DNA from: Chryseobacterium ureilyticum | GTDB taxonomy: Bacteria > Bacteroidota > Bacteroidia > Flavobacteriales > Weeksellaceae | DNA: 64,000 nt | Reading direction: 5' to 3' | NCBI RefSeq assembly: GCF_900156735.1 | Contig: NZ_FTOL01000007.1 | Coordinates: 62,001 to 126,000 of the forward strand | Shown: positions 30,872-39,120 of the stretch, one piece after another | Layout of the letters: the number at the start of each line of letters is the position of its first letter | How positions within the stretch are numbered: the first letter of the stretch is position 1 | Notes under the pieces: model-generated | Told to the model about the DNA's origin: nothing | Databases searched by the model: none | The model's input: only the letters and a program-made list of their open reading frames with translations | Made by a program: the position numbers and the translations under genes

Positions 30872-31864
30872 ATGAAATTTTCTACAGAAGAACTAATAGA
30901 AGGAATAAAATCAGGAAACAAACGCCTGATTGCAAAAGCTATTACTTTAGTTGAAAGTAAAAAAGCGGAGCACAGAATACAGGCAGAAGATCTTCTGAAA
31001 AGAATTATGCCTTTAACGGGAAATTCCATAAGAGTAGGAGTGACAGGAGTTCCCGGTGCCGGAAAATCCACATTCATTGAAAGTTTCGGTAGATTGGCAA
31101 TCGCTCAGGGTAAAAAAGTTGCTGTTCTTGCCATAGATCCAAGTTCTTCAATCAATAAAGGAAGTATTCTCGGCGATAAAACCCGTATGGAAGAACTTGC
31201 CAAAGAAGAAAACGCATTTATTCGCCCTTCCCCGAGTTCAGGATTTCTGGGTGGCGTCGCCAATACAACATTCGAGACGATGATGATCTGTGAAGCAGCA
31301 GGTTATGATTATATTTTAATTGAAACCGTTGGTGTAGGGCAGTCAGAAGTTTTGGTTGCTGATATTACTGATGTTTTCTTATTCCTTAAAATCATCGGTG
31401 GTGGAGATGAATTGCAGGGAATAAAAAGAGGAATCATGGAAATGGTGGATGTTATTTTTATCAATAAAGTAGATCCGGATAATTTCCAGAAAGCAAAAAA
31501 TACAAGACTCGAATTAAAAAGAGCGCTAGACTTTATTCCTCCGAAAGAAAAAGACTGGAAAATTCCTGTTTTATTGGGTTCTGCTCTGAAAAATGAAGGA
31601 TTACAGGAAATCTATGATAAAATTTCAGAGTTTATAGAGCTTAAAAAGAAAGCCGGAAGGTTTGATGAGGTTCGTACCCAACAGGCAGAAAAGCGTTTTG
31701 AATATTGGGTTCAGGAATATATTCTTTCCCTGATGAAGAAAAGCAATACGGTAGAAGAAGCCTATCAGATGCATAAAAAAAATGCTTCAGAGATGGTTTC
31801 CAATCCAAGCACTGAAGCAAAATTATTTGTTGAAAAATTTTTATCGGGAGAAAACAGAGATTAA
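30872..31864 (+). CDS. meaB: MeaB, GTPase chaperone of methylmalonyl-CoA mutase
   Basis: 330 residues from ATG 30872; an upstream start at 30836 is less likely because family members begin near MKFSTEELIEGI. This SIMIBI-class GTPase loads and protects the adenosylcobalamin cofactor of methylmalonyl-CoA mutase. It shows the P-loop GVPGAGKST near residue 61, the family DPSSSINKGSILGDKTRM near 98, the ETVGVGQSE switch region near 156 and the guanine-specificity NKVD near 205. The mutase large subunit lies 10 kb upstream. The older name ArgK reflects a disputed role. The gene ends 4 bases into the convergent gene at 31861. Confidence 0.94.
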   Translation: MKFSTEELIEGIKSGNKRLIAKAITLVESKKAEHRIQAEDLLKRIMPLTGNSIRVGVTGVPGAGKSTFIESFGRLAIAQGKKVAVLAIDPSSSINKGSILGDKTRMEELAKEENAFIRPSPSSGFLGGVANTTFETMMICEAAGYDYILIETVGVGQSEVLVADITDVFLFLKIIGGGDELQGIKRGIMEMVDVIFINKVDPDNFQKAKNTRLELKRALDFIPPKEKDWKIPVLLGSALKNEGLQEIYDKISEFIELKKKAGRFDEVRTQQAEKRFEYWVQEYILSLMKKSNTVEEAYQMHKKNASEMVSNPSTEAKLFVEKFLSGENRD

Positions 31865-32409
31865 AGTTTTTCTTTTTCCTGTTTTACCTCTATTTTAGAA
31901 ATATAGCCGTCATAGGAGATCGGTTGTCTGTCATTACTTTTTATAGAAACAAATGCTTTACCGTTTTTGAAGATTTCAATAATGATTTCTTGTGTAGTTT
32001 TTACATCATTAGGCTTAATTCTTACAATCCATTTGCCCTTTTTGTTTTGAGTTTTATCAATGGTAAAGTCCTTTGAAGTGAATCTGTATCCATTGTCATT
32101 CGTGTTTCCGTAAGTAGGATTAAATAATCTTCCGAAGTAAGGTAATACTACGTCTACGCTGCTTTTAGTAACATCAATAGTATAATCTCCGTTTAAGTTC
32201 AACATTCTTGTAGACGTTGAATTGGGCATCGAATTCATGACATTGATGACATCATAATTCGTGGGATTCGCTCTTTGTGCATAGAAAGTAAACTCCTGAG
32301 AATCTACCAATGTATTCACTACTGCAGGATCTGAAGAACCCTGGGATGCACAGCTCTGAAAAAAGAACAATGCCCCGAAAATCATCAGAAGAGAAATATA
32401 CTTTTTCAT
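31861..32409 (-). CDS. DUF4251 family lipoprotein
   Basis: 182 residues from the ATG whose first base is 32409; a TTG six bases upstream is an unlikely start. The N terminus MKKYISLLMIFGALFFFQSC is a lipoprotein signal with the lipobox Cys at residue 20. The mature part contains SQEFTFYAQRANPT, NLNGDYTIDVTKSSVDVVLPYFGR, and GYRFTSKDF, a pattern I associate with DUF4251 proteins of Bacteroidetes. Function is unknown; it should sit on a membrane facing the periplasm. It overlaps the end of meaB by 4 bases. Confidence 0.82.
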   Translation of the reverse strand: MKKYISLLMIFGALFFFQSCASQGSSDPAVVNTLVDSQEFTFYAQRANPTNYDVINVMNSMPNSTSTRMLNLNGDYTIDVTKSSVDVVLPYFGRLFNPTYGNTNDNGYRFTSKDFTIDKTQNKKGKWIVRIKPNDVKTTQEIIIEIFKNGKAFVSIKSNDRQPISYDGYISKIEVKQEKEKL

Positions 32410-32517
32410 GATCAATATAAATTAATTAAATTTAAACAGCAAAATGTATGCAAATATATTCTTTCTGGAATATTTTGGAATAAAAATTGTTAAGGTTGAA
32501 TTATTAACACTCAAACT

Positions 32518-33324
32518 ATGAAAGTTACACATCTATTAGGATTTGGAGCATTCGCTCTGTCGATCGCTGCCTGTACTACGAACCCGATTACTGGAAGGTC
32601 GTCTTTACAGTTGGCGAATAATTCAGAAATACTAACAATGTCTGCACAGGAATACAAAACGACATTGTCTAAAGGTAAGCTTATTACCGGAACAGCAGAT
32701 GCAAAGAGAGTGGTAAATGTAGGAAACAGAATAAAAAACGCAGCTGAAAGATATTACCAGAGTATAGGAAGATCAGCAGATCTTGCCAATTATAGCTGGG
32801 AATTTGCTCTTTTACAAAGTAATGAACTAAATGCATGGTGTATGCCTGGAGGTAAAGTAGCTGTTTATACAGGAATTTTACCCGTTACAAAAGATGATAA
32901 CGGACTTGCCGTAGTAATGGGACATGAAGTTTCACACGCATTGGCTGGTCACGGAAACGAAAGAATTTCACAAGCGATGATGGCTCAGTATGGAGGAGCT
33001 ATCCTTGGAGGAGCTATTTCAAATGCACAATGGGCAAGTGTTTTCCAGAAAGTATATCCTATCGGATCGCAGGTTGCTTTATTGAAATATGGTAGAGGGC
33101 AAGAATCAGAAGCTGATGAAATGGGACTTTACCTGATGTCTATGGCTGGATATGATCCAAGAGCCGCAATCCCTTTCTGGAATAGAATGGAAGCCGCTTC
33201 TTCAGGAGCAAGACAACCGGAATTCTTATCTACTCACCCGAGCCCGGATACAAGAATCTCAGATATTAATAAAGACTTACCAAAAGCTTTAGAATATTAT
33301 AAAGCTGCAGGAGGAAAAATATAG
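32518..33324 (+). CDS. M48 family zinc metalloprotease, lipoprotein
   Basis: 268 residues. The signal contains a lipobox-like SIAAC with Cys near residue 19, followed by TTNPITGRSSLQL, typical of LoiP/YggG-like periplasmic M48 proteases. The zinc motif HEVSH is at about 136-140, in VVMGHEVSHALAGHGNERIS, and the third ligand Glu is in QESEADEMG near 199. STHPSPDTRISDI near the end is the other conserved M48 segment. It probably degrades misfolded envelope proteins. It is a single gene with its own terminator. Confidence 0.93.
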   Translation: MKVTHLLGFGAFALSIAACTTNPITGRSSLQLANNSEILTMSAQEYKTTLSKGKLITGTADAKRVVNVGNRIKNAAERYYQSIGRSADLANYSWEFALLQSNELNAWCMPGGKVAVYTGILPVTKDDNGLAVVMGHEVSHALAGHGNERISQAMMAQYGGAILGGAISNAQWASVFQKVYPIGSQVALLKYGRGQESEADEMGLYLMSMAGYDPRAAIPFWNRMEAASSGARQPEFLSTHPSPDTRISDINKDLPKALEYYKAAGGKI

Positions 33325-33342
33325 CTTATGCTTATTATAGAG

Positions 33343-33378
33343 AGGAGGACTGGTTTTTTTAATTAAGTCCTTCTTTTT
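33343..33378 (+). terminator. terminator after the M48 protease gene
   Basis: GGAGGACT pairs with AGTCCTTC (one wobble) around a T-rich loop, followed by TTTTTG. Confidence 0.7.
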
Positions 33379-33489
33379 GTTTATAGCAATTTTTTATTGG
33401 AAAAGAAAGGTTCGTGAAATAAGGTCGTTTATTAAAACATTCACAGAATTAAAATTCTATTCCCAGGCAAGGGCTTATTAATTTTTTAG

Positions 33490-33497
33490 TAAATTTG
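33490..33497 (+). promoter_or_regulatory. putative -7 element
   Basis: TAAATTTG matches TAnnTTTG, 37 bases before the ATG at 33535. No clear -33 partner was found. Confidence 0.4.
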
Positions 33498-33534
33498 ATA
33501 AGGCTTTTAAAAATAATCACTTAAACACAATATT

Positions 33535-33846
33535 ATGAAGAGTTTATCAATTACCGGGCTTATTCTTTTAGCAGTTTCTGCTTTACTTTTTTATTTGACT
33601 ACTGATTTTGCTGTAGAGCAGATCAAAATTTCTCATATCATGGGAATGATGGCTGGGGTTGGTATTGGACTGATCATTGGCGGAATGGTAGGCTACGTAA
33701 GTAAAGGTAGCGCGATAAGAGCTGAACAAAAGAAAAAAGAATTTAAGCAGCTTCAGAAAGACAAAGAAGAATTGGAAAAACAGGCTGCCGATATTGCAAA
33801 GCGTCAGGCTGAGCTTGAAAATCAAAATAAAAATCCTCAAATATAA
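33535..33846 (+). CDS. small membrane protein with C-terminal coiled coil
   Basis: 103 residues. Two hydrophobic segments (about 5-22 and 34-58; the second is glycine-rich, GMMAGVGIGLIIGGMVGYVSK) are followed by a highly charged helix rich in Lys, Glu and Gln (about 65-100), predicted to form a coiled coil. There is no named family that I recognise. The stop codon lies inside its own terminator hairpin. It is likely a stress or envelope-associated small protein, but this is a guess. Confidence 0.75.
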   Translation: MKSLSITGLILLAVSALLFYLTTDFAVEQIKISHIMGMMAGVGIGLIIGGMVGYVSKGSAIRAEQKKKEFKQLQKDKEELEKQAADIAKRQAELENQNKNPQI

Positions 33847-33863
33847 AATTTGAGGATTTTAAA
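33829..33863. terminator. terminator spanning the stop codon of the small membrane gene
   Basis: AAAATCCTCAAAT pairs perfectly with ATTTGAGGATTTT around a short AT loop that includes the stop codon. It may serve both this gene and the convergent gene ending at 33885. Confidence 0.75.
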
Positions 33864-33884
33864 GTTGTTATTTTCGAGAGTTGA

Positions 33885-34496
33885 TTAAAATTTATATCCC
33901 AAACCTAGCATAAATAAATTAGGTCTGTTATCATATCTGATTTCCGAACCGGAAACTCTATTGATAAAATTTCTTTCATCCTTGCTGAATGCTCCTTCAT
34001 ATCTTGCATTTACAATAAGCTTTTTGATTTCAAGCTGTGCCCCAAATTGATATCCTACTGTAAAATCATTTTTTGCATTTTCCTTGAAGTCATTGTAAGT
34101 GTTGTCCTTACTTAAGTTGAAGCTTCCTACAGGTCCTACAAATACCCCAAGCATATTCCCTAAAACGTTGTATCCTAAAAGAACAGGAACGTCAATACGG
34201 TTGCTTTTTACATCAAAAGTAGTATTTTCAGTAGTGAATTCATTCTTAAAGTGAGTGTAATAAACCTCCGGCATTAAGAACAATGAAGTAGGTAATCCTA
34301 CCTTTAATGAAAGACCCACATTGAATCCTACATTGTTTTTTCCTGTTCCTTCTACTGCATCAGTCACCGTTCCTTTAATATTGGACCATGAAGGTGAGCC
34401 GGTAGGAAAGATTAAGTTTGCTTTACCTGCCAATGAGATCTGTGCAGAAGCCCACATTGAAAACCCTATTAACGCTATACTAAGTACCTTTTTCAT
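33885..34496 (-). CDS. outer-membrane beta-barrel protein
   Basis: 203 residues. A signal peptide ends near ASAQ at residues 16-19. The mature part has alternating amphipathic strands: NVGFNVGLSLKVGLP, FLMPEVYYTHF, IDVPVLLGYNVLG, VGYQFGAQLEIKKL. It ends in FMLGLGYKF with a terminal Phe, as in small PorT/OmpA-like barrels. Its start overlaps the end of the MlaF-type ATPase gene by 17 bases on the same strand. It is therefore the third gene of that operon and may be an outer-membrane partner of the lipid transporter; this role is inferred. Confidence 0.87.
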   Translation of the reverse strand: MKKVLSIALIGFSMWASAQISLAGKANLIFPTGSPSWSNIKGTVTDAVEGTGKNNVGFNVGLSLKVGLPTSLFLMPEVYYTHFKNEFTTENTTFDVKSNRIDVPVLLGYNVLGNMLGVFVGPVGSFNLSKDNTYNDFKENAKNDFTVGYQFGAQLEIKKLIVNARYEGAFSKDERNFINRVSGSEIRYDNRPNLFMLGLGYKF

Positions 34497-35289
34497 TATC
34501 GTCTAATTTTGTATTCTCAATCGTTTTATTATTTTCAAGTAAATATTCTCTCAGCTCTTTAAACAGTTCTGAAGAATAAACGAAGTCAATCAGGTTTTTA
34601 TTGCCTGCAGTGATAAGGATGTCTTTATTCCCTTCCCATTCTTTGATTCCGAGTCTTAGGTATACAATTTTCTCGCCAATCGTCATTACAGAGTTCATAT
34701 CGTGTGTATTGATGATGGTTGTTGTATTATATTCCTTGGTAATCTCATACAGAAGATCATCGATGATCTTTGATGTATAAGGGTCTAATCCGGAATTCGG
34801 TTCATCACAGAATAAATATTTCGGGTTGTTTACAATAGCTCTTGCAATGGCAACCCTTTTCTGCATTCCTCCTGAAATTTCAGACGGATATTTTTTTTCA
34901 GCATTATCAAGGTGTACTCTTCCGATTACCTCAAAAACTCTTTTCTTTTTCTCTCTGTATGTAAGATTGGTAAACATATCCAATGGGAACATGATATTTT
35001 CTTCTACAGTTAAAGAGTCAAATAAAGCACTTCCCTGGAATACGGTTCCGATTTCTGAGCGAAGATGTTGTTTCTGCTCACGGTTCATAGTATTCACATC
35101 ACGTCCATCAAACAGAATTTCTCCTGATGATGGCATATAAACGTTCAATAAGCTTTTAAGGAATACTGTTTTTCCGGAACCACTTTGTCCAATGATGAGA
35201 TTTACCTTTCCTTTATCAAATGAAGTTGAAATTCCCTTAAGTACTTCAACATCGCCAAAACTTTTCTTAAGATCTTTTACCTCAATCAT
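34480..35289 (-). CDS. mlaF: MlaF-type ABC transporter ATPase (phospholipid trafficking)
   Basis: 269 residues from the ATG at 35289, which overlaps the mlaE stop in a TAATG arrangement; a longer frame upstream would lie inside mlaE. ABC ATPase motifs are complete: Walker A IGQSGSGKT, signature SGGMQKRVAIARAI, Walker B YLFCDEPNSGLDP and the H-loop INTHDMNSV. SGGMQKR is typical of the Mla/Ttg2/Mkl branch. With MlaE it would power phospholipid movement between inner and outer membrane. The MCE-domain subunit is encoded separately at 52749. Confidence 0.92.
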   Translation of the reverse strand: MIEVKDLKKSFGDVEVLKGISTSFDKGKVNLIIGQSGSGKTVFLKSLLNVYMPSSGEILFDGRDVNTMNREQKQHLRSEIGTVFQGSALFDSLTVEENIMFPLDMFTNLTYREKKKRVFEVIGRVHLDNAEKKYPSEISGGMQKRVAIARAIVNNPKYLFCDEPNSGLDPYTSKIIDDLLYEITKEYNTTTIINTHDMNSVMTIGEKIVYLRLGIKEWEGNKDILITAGNKNLIDFVYSSELFKELREYLLENNKTIENTKLDDNEKGT

Positions 35290-36041
35290 TAGCTTAATAT
35301 TAATTGGGTTAAAATTAATTCGGAAATGATAATAAATACCATTGTCCATACTACAGCTTGTGTACTGGCTCTACCAACTTCCAAAGATCCTCCTTTTACA
35401 TTGTATCCAAAATAAGAAGGAACCGTTGCAATAATGAATGCAAAAACAGTAGTTTTTGTAAATGCATAATAGATAAATAAATTAGGCATGTACATCTGAA
35501 TACCCGTTATATAATCATTCGGTGTCCAGTTTCCTGTTAACAGCCCTGCAATATAACCACCACCAATACCAAATACAATACTGATAGCAATAAGAAGGGG
35601 GTTGAAAATCATACAGGCAATGATTTTTGGAAATATCAAGAAATTGGGTGAATTTACTCCCATAATATCCAATGCATCAATCTGTTCGGAAACTCTCATT
35701 GTTCCAATACTGGATGCAATGTATGAACCTACTTTACCCGCTAAAATTAAACTGATAATGGTAGGAGCAAACTCCAAAATAAGTACTGCTTTTGTTGCAT
35801 ATCCAACGAATGCAGGTGGAATGGGAAAAGAAGAAGCGTCAAAGTTATTGAACATTTGAATCGCTACTACAGCTCCTACAAATATTGATGTGAAGATTAC
35901 AAGTCCGAAAGAATTTACTCCCAAATCATTAATTTCTCTCATGAACAGCTTCCAAAAAACCCTCATTTTCTGGGGTTTCTGCAGGGATTTTCCTAGAAGG
36001 ATAATATATTCCCCTACTGCTGTGAAAAACTTTTTTAACAT
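35289..36041 (-). CDS. mlaE: MlaE-type ABC transporter permease
   Basis: 250 residues with five or six hydrophobic segments. The family motifs FTSIFVGAVVAIQ (near residue 53) and LAGKVGSYIASSIGTMRVSEQIDALDIMGVN (split here over about 100-130) include the EQIDAL signature of MlaE permeases. It forms the membrane channel of the phospholipid ABC transporter. It is the first gene of a tight cluster, overlapping mlaF by one base. The gene upstream on the same strand, a glycosylphosphotransferase, is 96 bases away and unrelated. Confidence 0.93.
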   Translation of the reverse strand: MLKKFFTAVGEYIILLGKSLQKPQKMRVFWKLFMREINDLGVNSFGLVIFTSIFVGAVVAIQMFNNFDASSFPIPPAFVGYATKAVLILEFAPTIISLILAGKVGSYIASSIGTMRVSEQIDALDIMGVNSPNFLIFPKIIACMIFNPLLIAISIVFGIGGGYIAGLLTGNWTPNDYITGIQMYMPNLFIYYAFTKTTVFAFIIATVPSYFGYNVKGGSLEVGRASTQAVVWTMVFIIISELILTQLILS

Positions 36042-36137
36042 ACTGCTAAATTAGACTTTTTTATTGAAATAGGCTAGGGTTGAATTGAAGACTGAAGTCC
36101 GGAAAATGTTAAAATTATCCTAACCTTAAACCTAGCT

Positions 36138-37508
36138 TTATTTTGCGTTTTTATCACCTCCAATGACAAGAAGGACTGTTTTTAATATAATAACGAGGTC
36201 CAGAACAAAGCTCCAGTTCCTTACATAGAATGCATCAGCTAATACCCGTTTTTTCATTTCTACTTCCACATCACCGAAATCTCCGCGAAGTCCGTTTACC
36301 TGCGCCAGTCCGGTAATACCAGGGCTTACCATGCTTCTTAAACTGTATCTGCCGATTTTAGGTTTATAATAATTATCAACAGCCAGCATGTGAGGGCGTG
36401 GTCCCACAACAGACATTTGTCCTTTCAATACATTGATAAACTGTGGAAGCTCATCAAGGCTGGTTTTCCTTAAAAACTTACCTATTGAAGTTATTCTAGA
36501 GTCATTTTCGCTGGTCGTTTTTGTTGTGGATTCGTTATTCACCACCATTGTTCTGAATTTAATACAATTAAATACCTCTTCATGGAAACCATATCTTTTC
36601 TGAAGGAAAAAAACAGGTCCTTTTGAAGTCATTTTAATGAAGAGGGCAATGATCGGAAACATCCATGAACAAAAAACAATCAATACTAATATTGAAAAGA
36701 TAATATCAAATGCTCTTTTCATCAGGAAATTGGAATAATAATCCAATGGGTATCTTGCCTGATTAAGAACGGGCTGAGTCTGTATATAAGCTAAATCATA
36801 TAGGAAAAAATCACTTTGAGTAATACTTGGAATCAGTGAAATATGAACCTTATTTTCTTCTGCTAATCTGAAAATTTCAGATTCTGATCTTTCATCGTAG
36901 GAATTTTCTGTGGATAAAAATAGGGTATGAATTCCGTTTTTTTTCCAGAGATTAACTAATTCATCAGTACTAATATCTTTATTTTCCTGTTCGAATATCC
37001 TGTATCCATAATCTTTACGATCTTTAAATATATTTTTTAAGATCTCGGTAGAATCACCATCTCCCAAAAACATAATATTCCTGTAGTTTACTCCTAAAGA
37101 TCTCAGATATTTAATGGAGAAATAAATGAGTGATTTCGCCAGAAAAATGAAGATAAACAGATAAAATGAAAGCCAATATATATCCGAATTAAAAAACACA
37201 TTATTGCTGACCTTTCCGATAAGCAAAACACCTAAAATGAAGAATATAAAGTGTACCAAAAGCCTTTCAAGAAACAGAGTATAAGTTAAGTTTCTTGGGA
37301 TATTGTATATTTTTGTTCTACCACTCAGAAGTACCCAGAACAAAAATATGAGAATAAGAGAAAAGGTATTTTGATACCAGGTTTCTTTATGGTATTTTAG
37401 GTTTTCGTTTCTGCTTATAAAAAAGAATATGAAGATAGATGCAATAACCATGAGGTCAAGCAAAATAATGATCGATTTGAGGTATCTAGAGTATCGAATT
37501 CTCTGCAT
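36138..37508 (-). CDS. polyprenyl glycosylphosphotransferase (undecaprenyl-phosphate glucose phosphotransferase type)
   Basis: 456 residues. Four hydrophobic segments lie in the first ~125 residues, followed by a Rossmann-like CoA-binding region (NIMFLGDGDSTEIL near 145), a fifth segment near 275 and the C-terminal bacterial sugar transferase domain. The latter has KRAFDIIFS, FNCIKFRTM, LRKTSLDELPQFINVLKG, SVVGPRPH and PGITGLAQVNGLRG. It should transfer a hexose-1-phosphate from a nucleotide sugar to undecaprenyl phosphate, the first step of a surface polysaccharide. The sugar is not readable. No other polysaccharide genes are adjacent; a glycosyltransferase and flippase lie at 57-59 kb. Confidence 0.92.
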   Translation of the reverse strand: MQRIRYSRYLKSIIILLDLMVIASIFIFFFISRNENLKYHKETWYQNTFSLILIFLFWVLLSGRTKIYNIPRNLTYTLFLERLLVHFIFFILGVLLIGKVSNNVFFNSDIYWLSFYLFIFIFLAKSLIYFSIKYLRSLGVNYRNIMFLGDGDSTEILKNIFKDRKDYGYRIFEQENKDISTDELVNLWKKNGIHTLFLSTENSYDERSESEIFRLAEENKVHISLIPSITQSDFFLYDLAYIQTQPVLNQARYPLDYYSNFLMKRAFDIIFSILVLIVFCSWMFPIIALFIKMTSKGPVFFLQKRYGFHEEVFNCIKFRTMVVNNESTTKTTSENDSRITSIGKFLRKTSLDELPQFINVLKGQMSVVGPRPHMLAVDNYYKPKIGRYSLRSMVSPGITGLAQVNGLRGDFGDVEVEMKKRVLADAFYVRNWSFVLDLVIILKTVLLVIGGDKNAK

Positions 37509-37551
37509 CTATCAAGGTTATTACGGAAACGGTTAGCTAATGTACATCTTT

Positions 37552-38181
37552 TTATGGGATATTCAGGTATTTATGGGTCTGAACAGAAGCCTGCCATTCC
37601 GGGTGTTCCAAGATGAAGTCTGTAATTTTAGGATACATATCATCTCGTTTACTCCACTCACTTTGAAGATAAAGTTTACAGTTTTCTGAAACTTTTGAAG
37701 CCTGCTCCTGAGCAAATTCAAAGTCATGATTATTGAAAACGATTACTTTAAGTTCGTGTGCTTTCTGATAGATTTCTTGTTTTGGAAGTCCTGTTTTCTT
37801 TGGAGAGAGGGTAATCCAGTCCAGATGTCCGCTCATAGGATATGCTCCTGAAGTTTCAATGTGGATTGTACATCCCAGTTCTTTTAGTTTGGAAGTAAGG
37901 ATTTCCAGGTTCCAGGTTAGAGGTTCTCCCCCTGTAAGAACTATTGTTTTACAATGTTTGGCTGCGGTTTCTGCAATTTCTACGGCATCCATCAACGGAT
38001 GAAGCTCAGGATCCCAGCTTTCCTTTACATCACACCAATGACACCCGACGTCACAGCCTCCTAATCTGATGAAATAAGCGGCTTTTCCGGTGTGTGCTCC
38101 TTCTCCTTGTAAAGTGTAAAAATGCTCCATCACAGGGAGCATTTTACCTTCTTTTAATAAAATATCTTGTTCTTTATTCAT
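37552..38181 (-). CDS. queE: 7-carboxy-7-deazaguanine synthase
   Basis: 209 residues from ATG 38181; a longer frame would run into folD. This radical-SAM enzyme makes the 7-deazaguanine ring in queuosine synthesis. The cluster motif CDVGCHWC (CX3CX2C) is near residues 41-48, preceded by YTLQGEGAHTGKAAYFIRLGG, here split as YTLQGEG and AAYFIRLGG, typical of QueE. VLTGGEPL near 83 and HIETSGAYP near 110 complete the family pattern. It lies 7 bases after folD. That is a metabolic neighbourhood of GTP- and folate-derived pathways, though no direct link is needed. Confidence 0.94.
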   Translation of the reverse strand: MNKEQDILLKEGKMLPVMEHFYTLQGEGAHTGKAAYFIRLGGCDVGCHWCDVKESWDPELHPLMDAVEIAETAAKHCKTIVLTGGEPLTWNLEILTSKLKELGCTIHIETSGAYPMSGHLDWITLSPKKTGLPKQEIYQKAHELKVIVFNNHDFEFAQEQASKVSENCKLYLQSEWSKRDDMYPKITDFILEHPEWQASVQTHKYLNIP

Positions 38182-38188
38182 TTTAAAA

Positions 38189-39073
38189 TTAGTCGTTATA
38201 GACCGAAGTTTTATAAGCAATGATCGTGTTTTTCATCAACATCGCTCTCGTCATTGGTCCTACTCCTCCAGGTACTGGTGTGATCCAGCTTGCCTTTGCT
38301 GCGCAGCTATCAAAATCTACGTCACCGGCAAGGTAATATCCTTTTGGAGAGTCATCATCTACTCTTGTAATTCCAACGTCTACGATTACAGCTCCGTCTT
38401 TGATCATTTCCCCTTTTAGGAAGTGTGGATCTCCCAACGCTGTAATAACGATGTCTGCTTTTTTAGTATATTCTTCGATGTCTTTAGTATATGAGTGGGT
38501 AAGTGTTACCGTAGAGTTTCCAGGGAAATCTTTTCTTCCCATAAGAATACTCATTGGTCTTCCTACAATTTTACTTCTTCCGATGATTACACAGTCTTTT
38601 CCTTTAGTCTCAATATTATATCTTTCCAATAATGTTAAGATTCCGAAAGGAGTAGCAGGTAAGAAAGTATCCATTTCTAAAGCCATTTTTCCAAAGTTTT
38701 CAGGGTGGAATCCATCCACGTCTTTTCTTGGATCAATAGCATTGATGATTTTCTCCTGATCTACCTGATCCGGTAAAGGCAACTGAACGATAAATCCGTC
38801 AACTGCTTTAGATTTATTCAGCTCGTCAATTTTTTCCAATAGTTCAGATTCTGAAACTGTACTTGGGAATTTGATTAAGCTTGATTGGAATCCTACTTCC
38901 TCGCAGTCTTTCACTTTAGCATTTACATAAGCTTTACTTGCTCCGTTGTTTCCAACTAGGATTGCTACCAAGTGTGGAGCTCTTCTTTTGCTTGCAAGGA
39001 TTTTTTCTACTTCAACCTTGATCTCAGCTTTTATTTCCTTGGATACTTTAAGTCCGTCAAGAATTTCTGCCAT
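38189..39073 (-). CDS. folD: methylenetetrahydrofolate dehydrogenase/cyclohydrolase
   Basis: 294 residues, the normal FolD length. The bifunctional enzyme oxidises 5,10-methylene-THF with NADP and hydrolyses the product to 10-formyl-THF. The motifs are YVNAKVKDCEEVG near 50 (with the catalytic Lys), VDGFIVQLPLP near 92, the nucleotide-binding GRSKIVGRPMSILM near 165 and the C-terminal PGGVGPMTRAMLM near 272. It lies 7 bases before queE on the same strand and 47 bases after pgi. The pgi-folD gap is a T-rich repeat on the plus strand (TTTACTTTTTAC repeated). Confidence 0.97.
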   Translation of the reverse strand: MAEILDGLKVSKEIKAEIKVEVEKILASKRRAPHLVAILVGNNGASKAYVNAKVKDCEEVGFQSSLIKFPSTVSESELLEKIDELNKSKAVDGFIVQLPLPDQVDQEKIINAIDPRKDVDGFHPENFGKMALEMDTFLPATPFGILTLLERYNIETKGKDCVIIGRSKIVGRPMSILMGRKDFPGNSTVTLTHSYTKDIEEYTKKADIVITALGDPHFLKGEMIKDGAVIVDVGITRVDDDSPKGYYLAGDVDFDSCAAKASWITPVPGGVGPMTRAMLMKNTIIAYKTSVYND

Positions 39074-39120
39074 TTTTACTTTTTACTTTTATTTAGATTT
39101 ACTTTTTACTTTCTTTTTTA

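Noticed and set aside
39074..39120. Repeated TTTACTTTTTAC units between folD and pgi as a possible direct-repeat element or CRISPR-like array.
   Set aside because: Units are short, irregular and low-complexity, with no spacers; this is AT-rich simple sequence.
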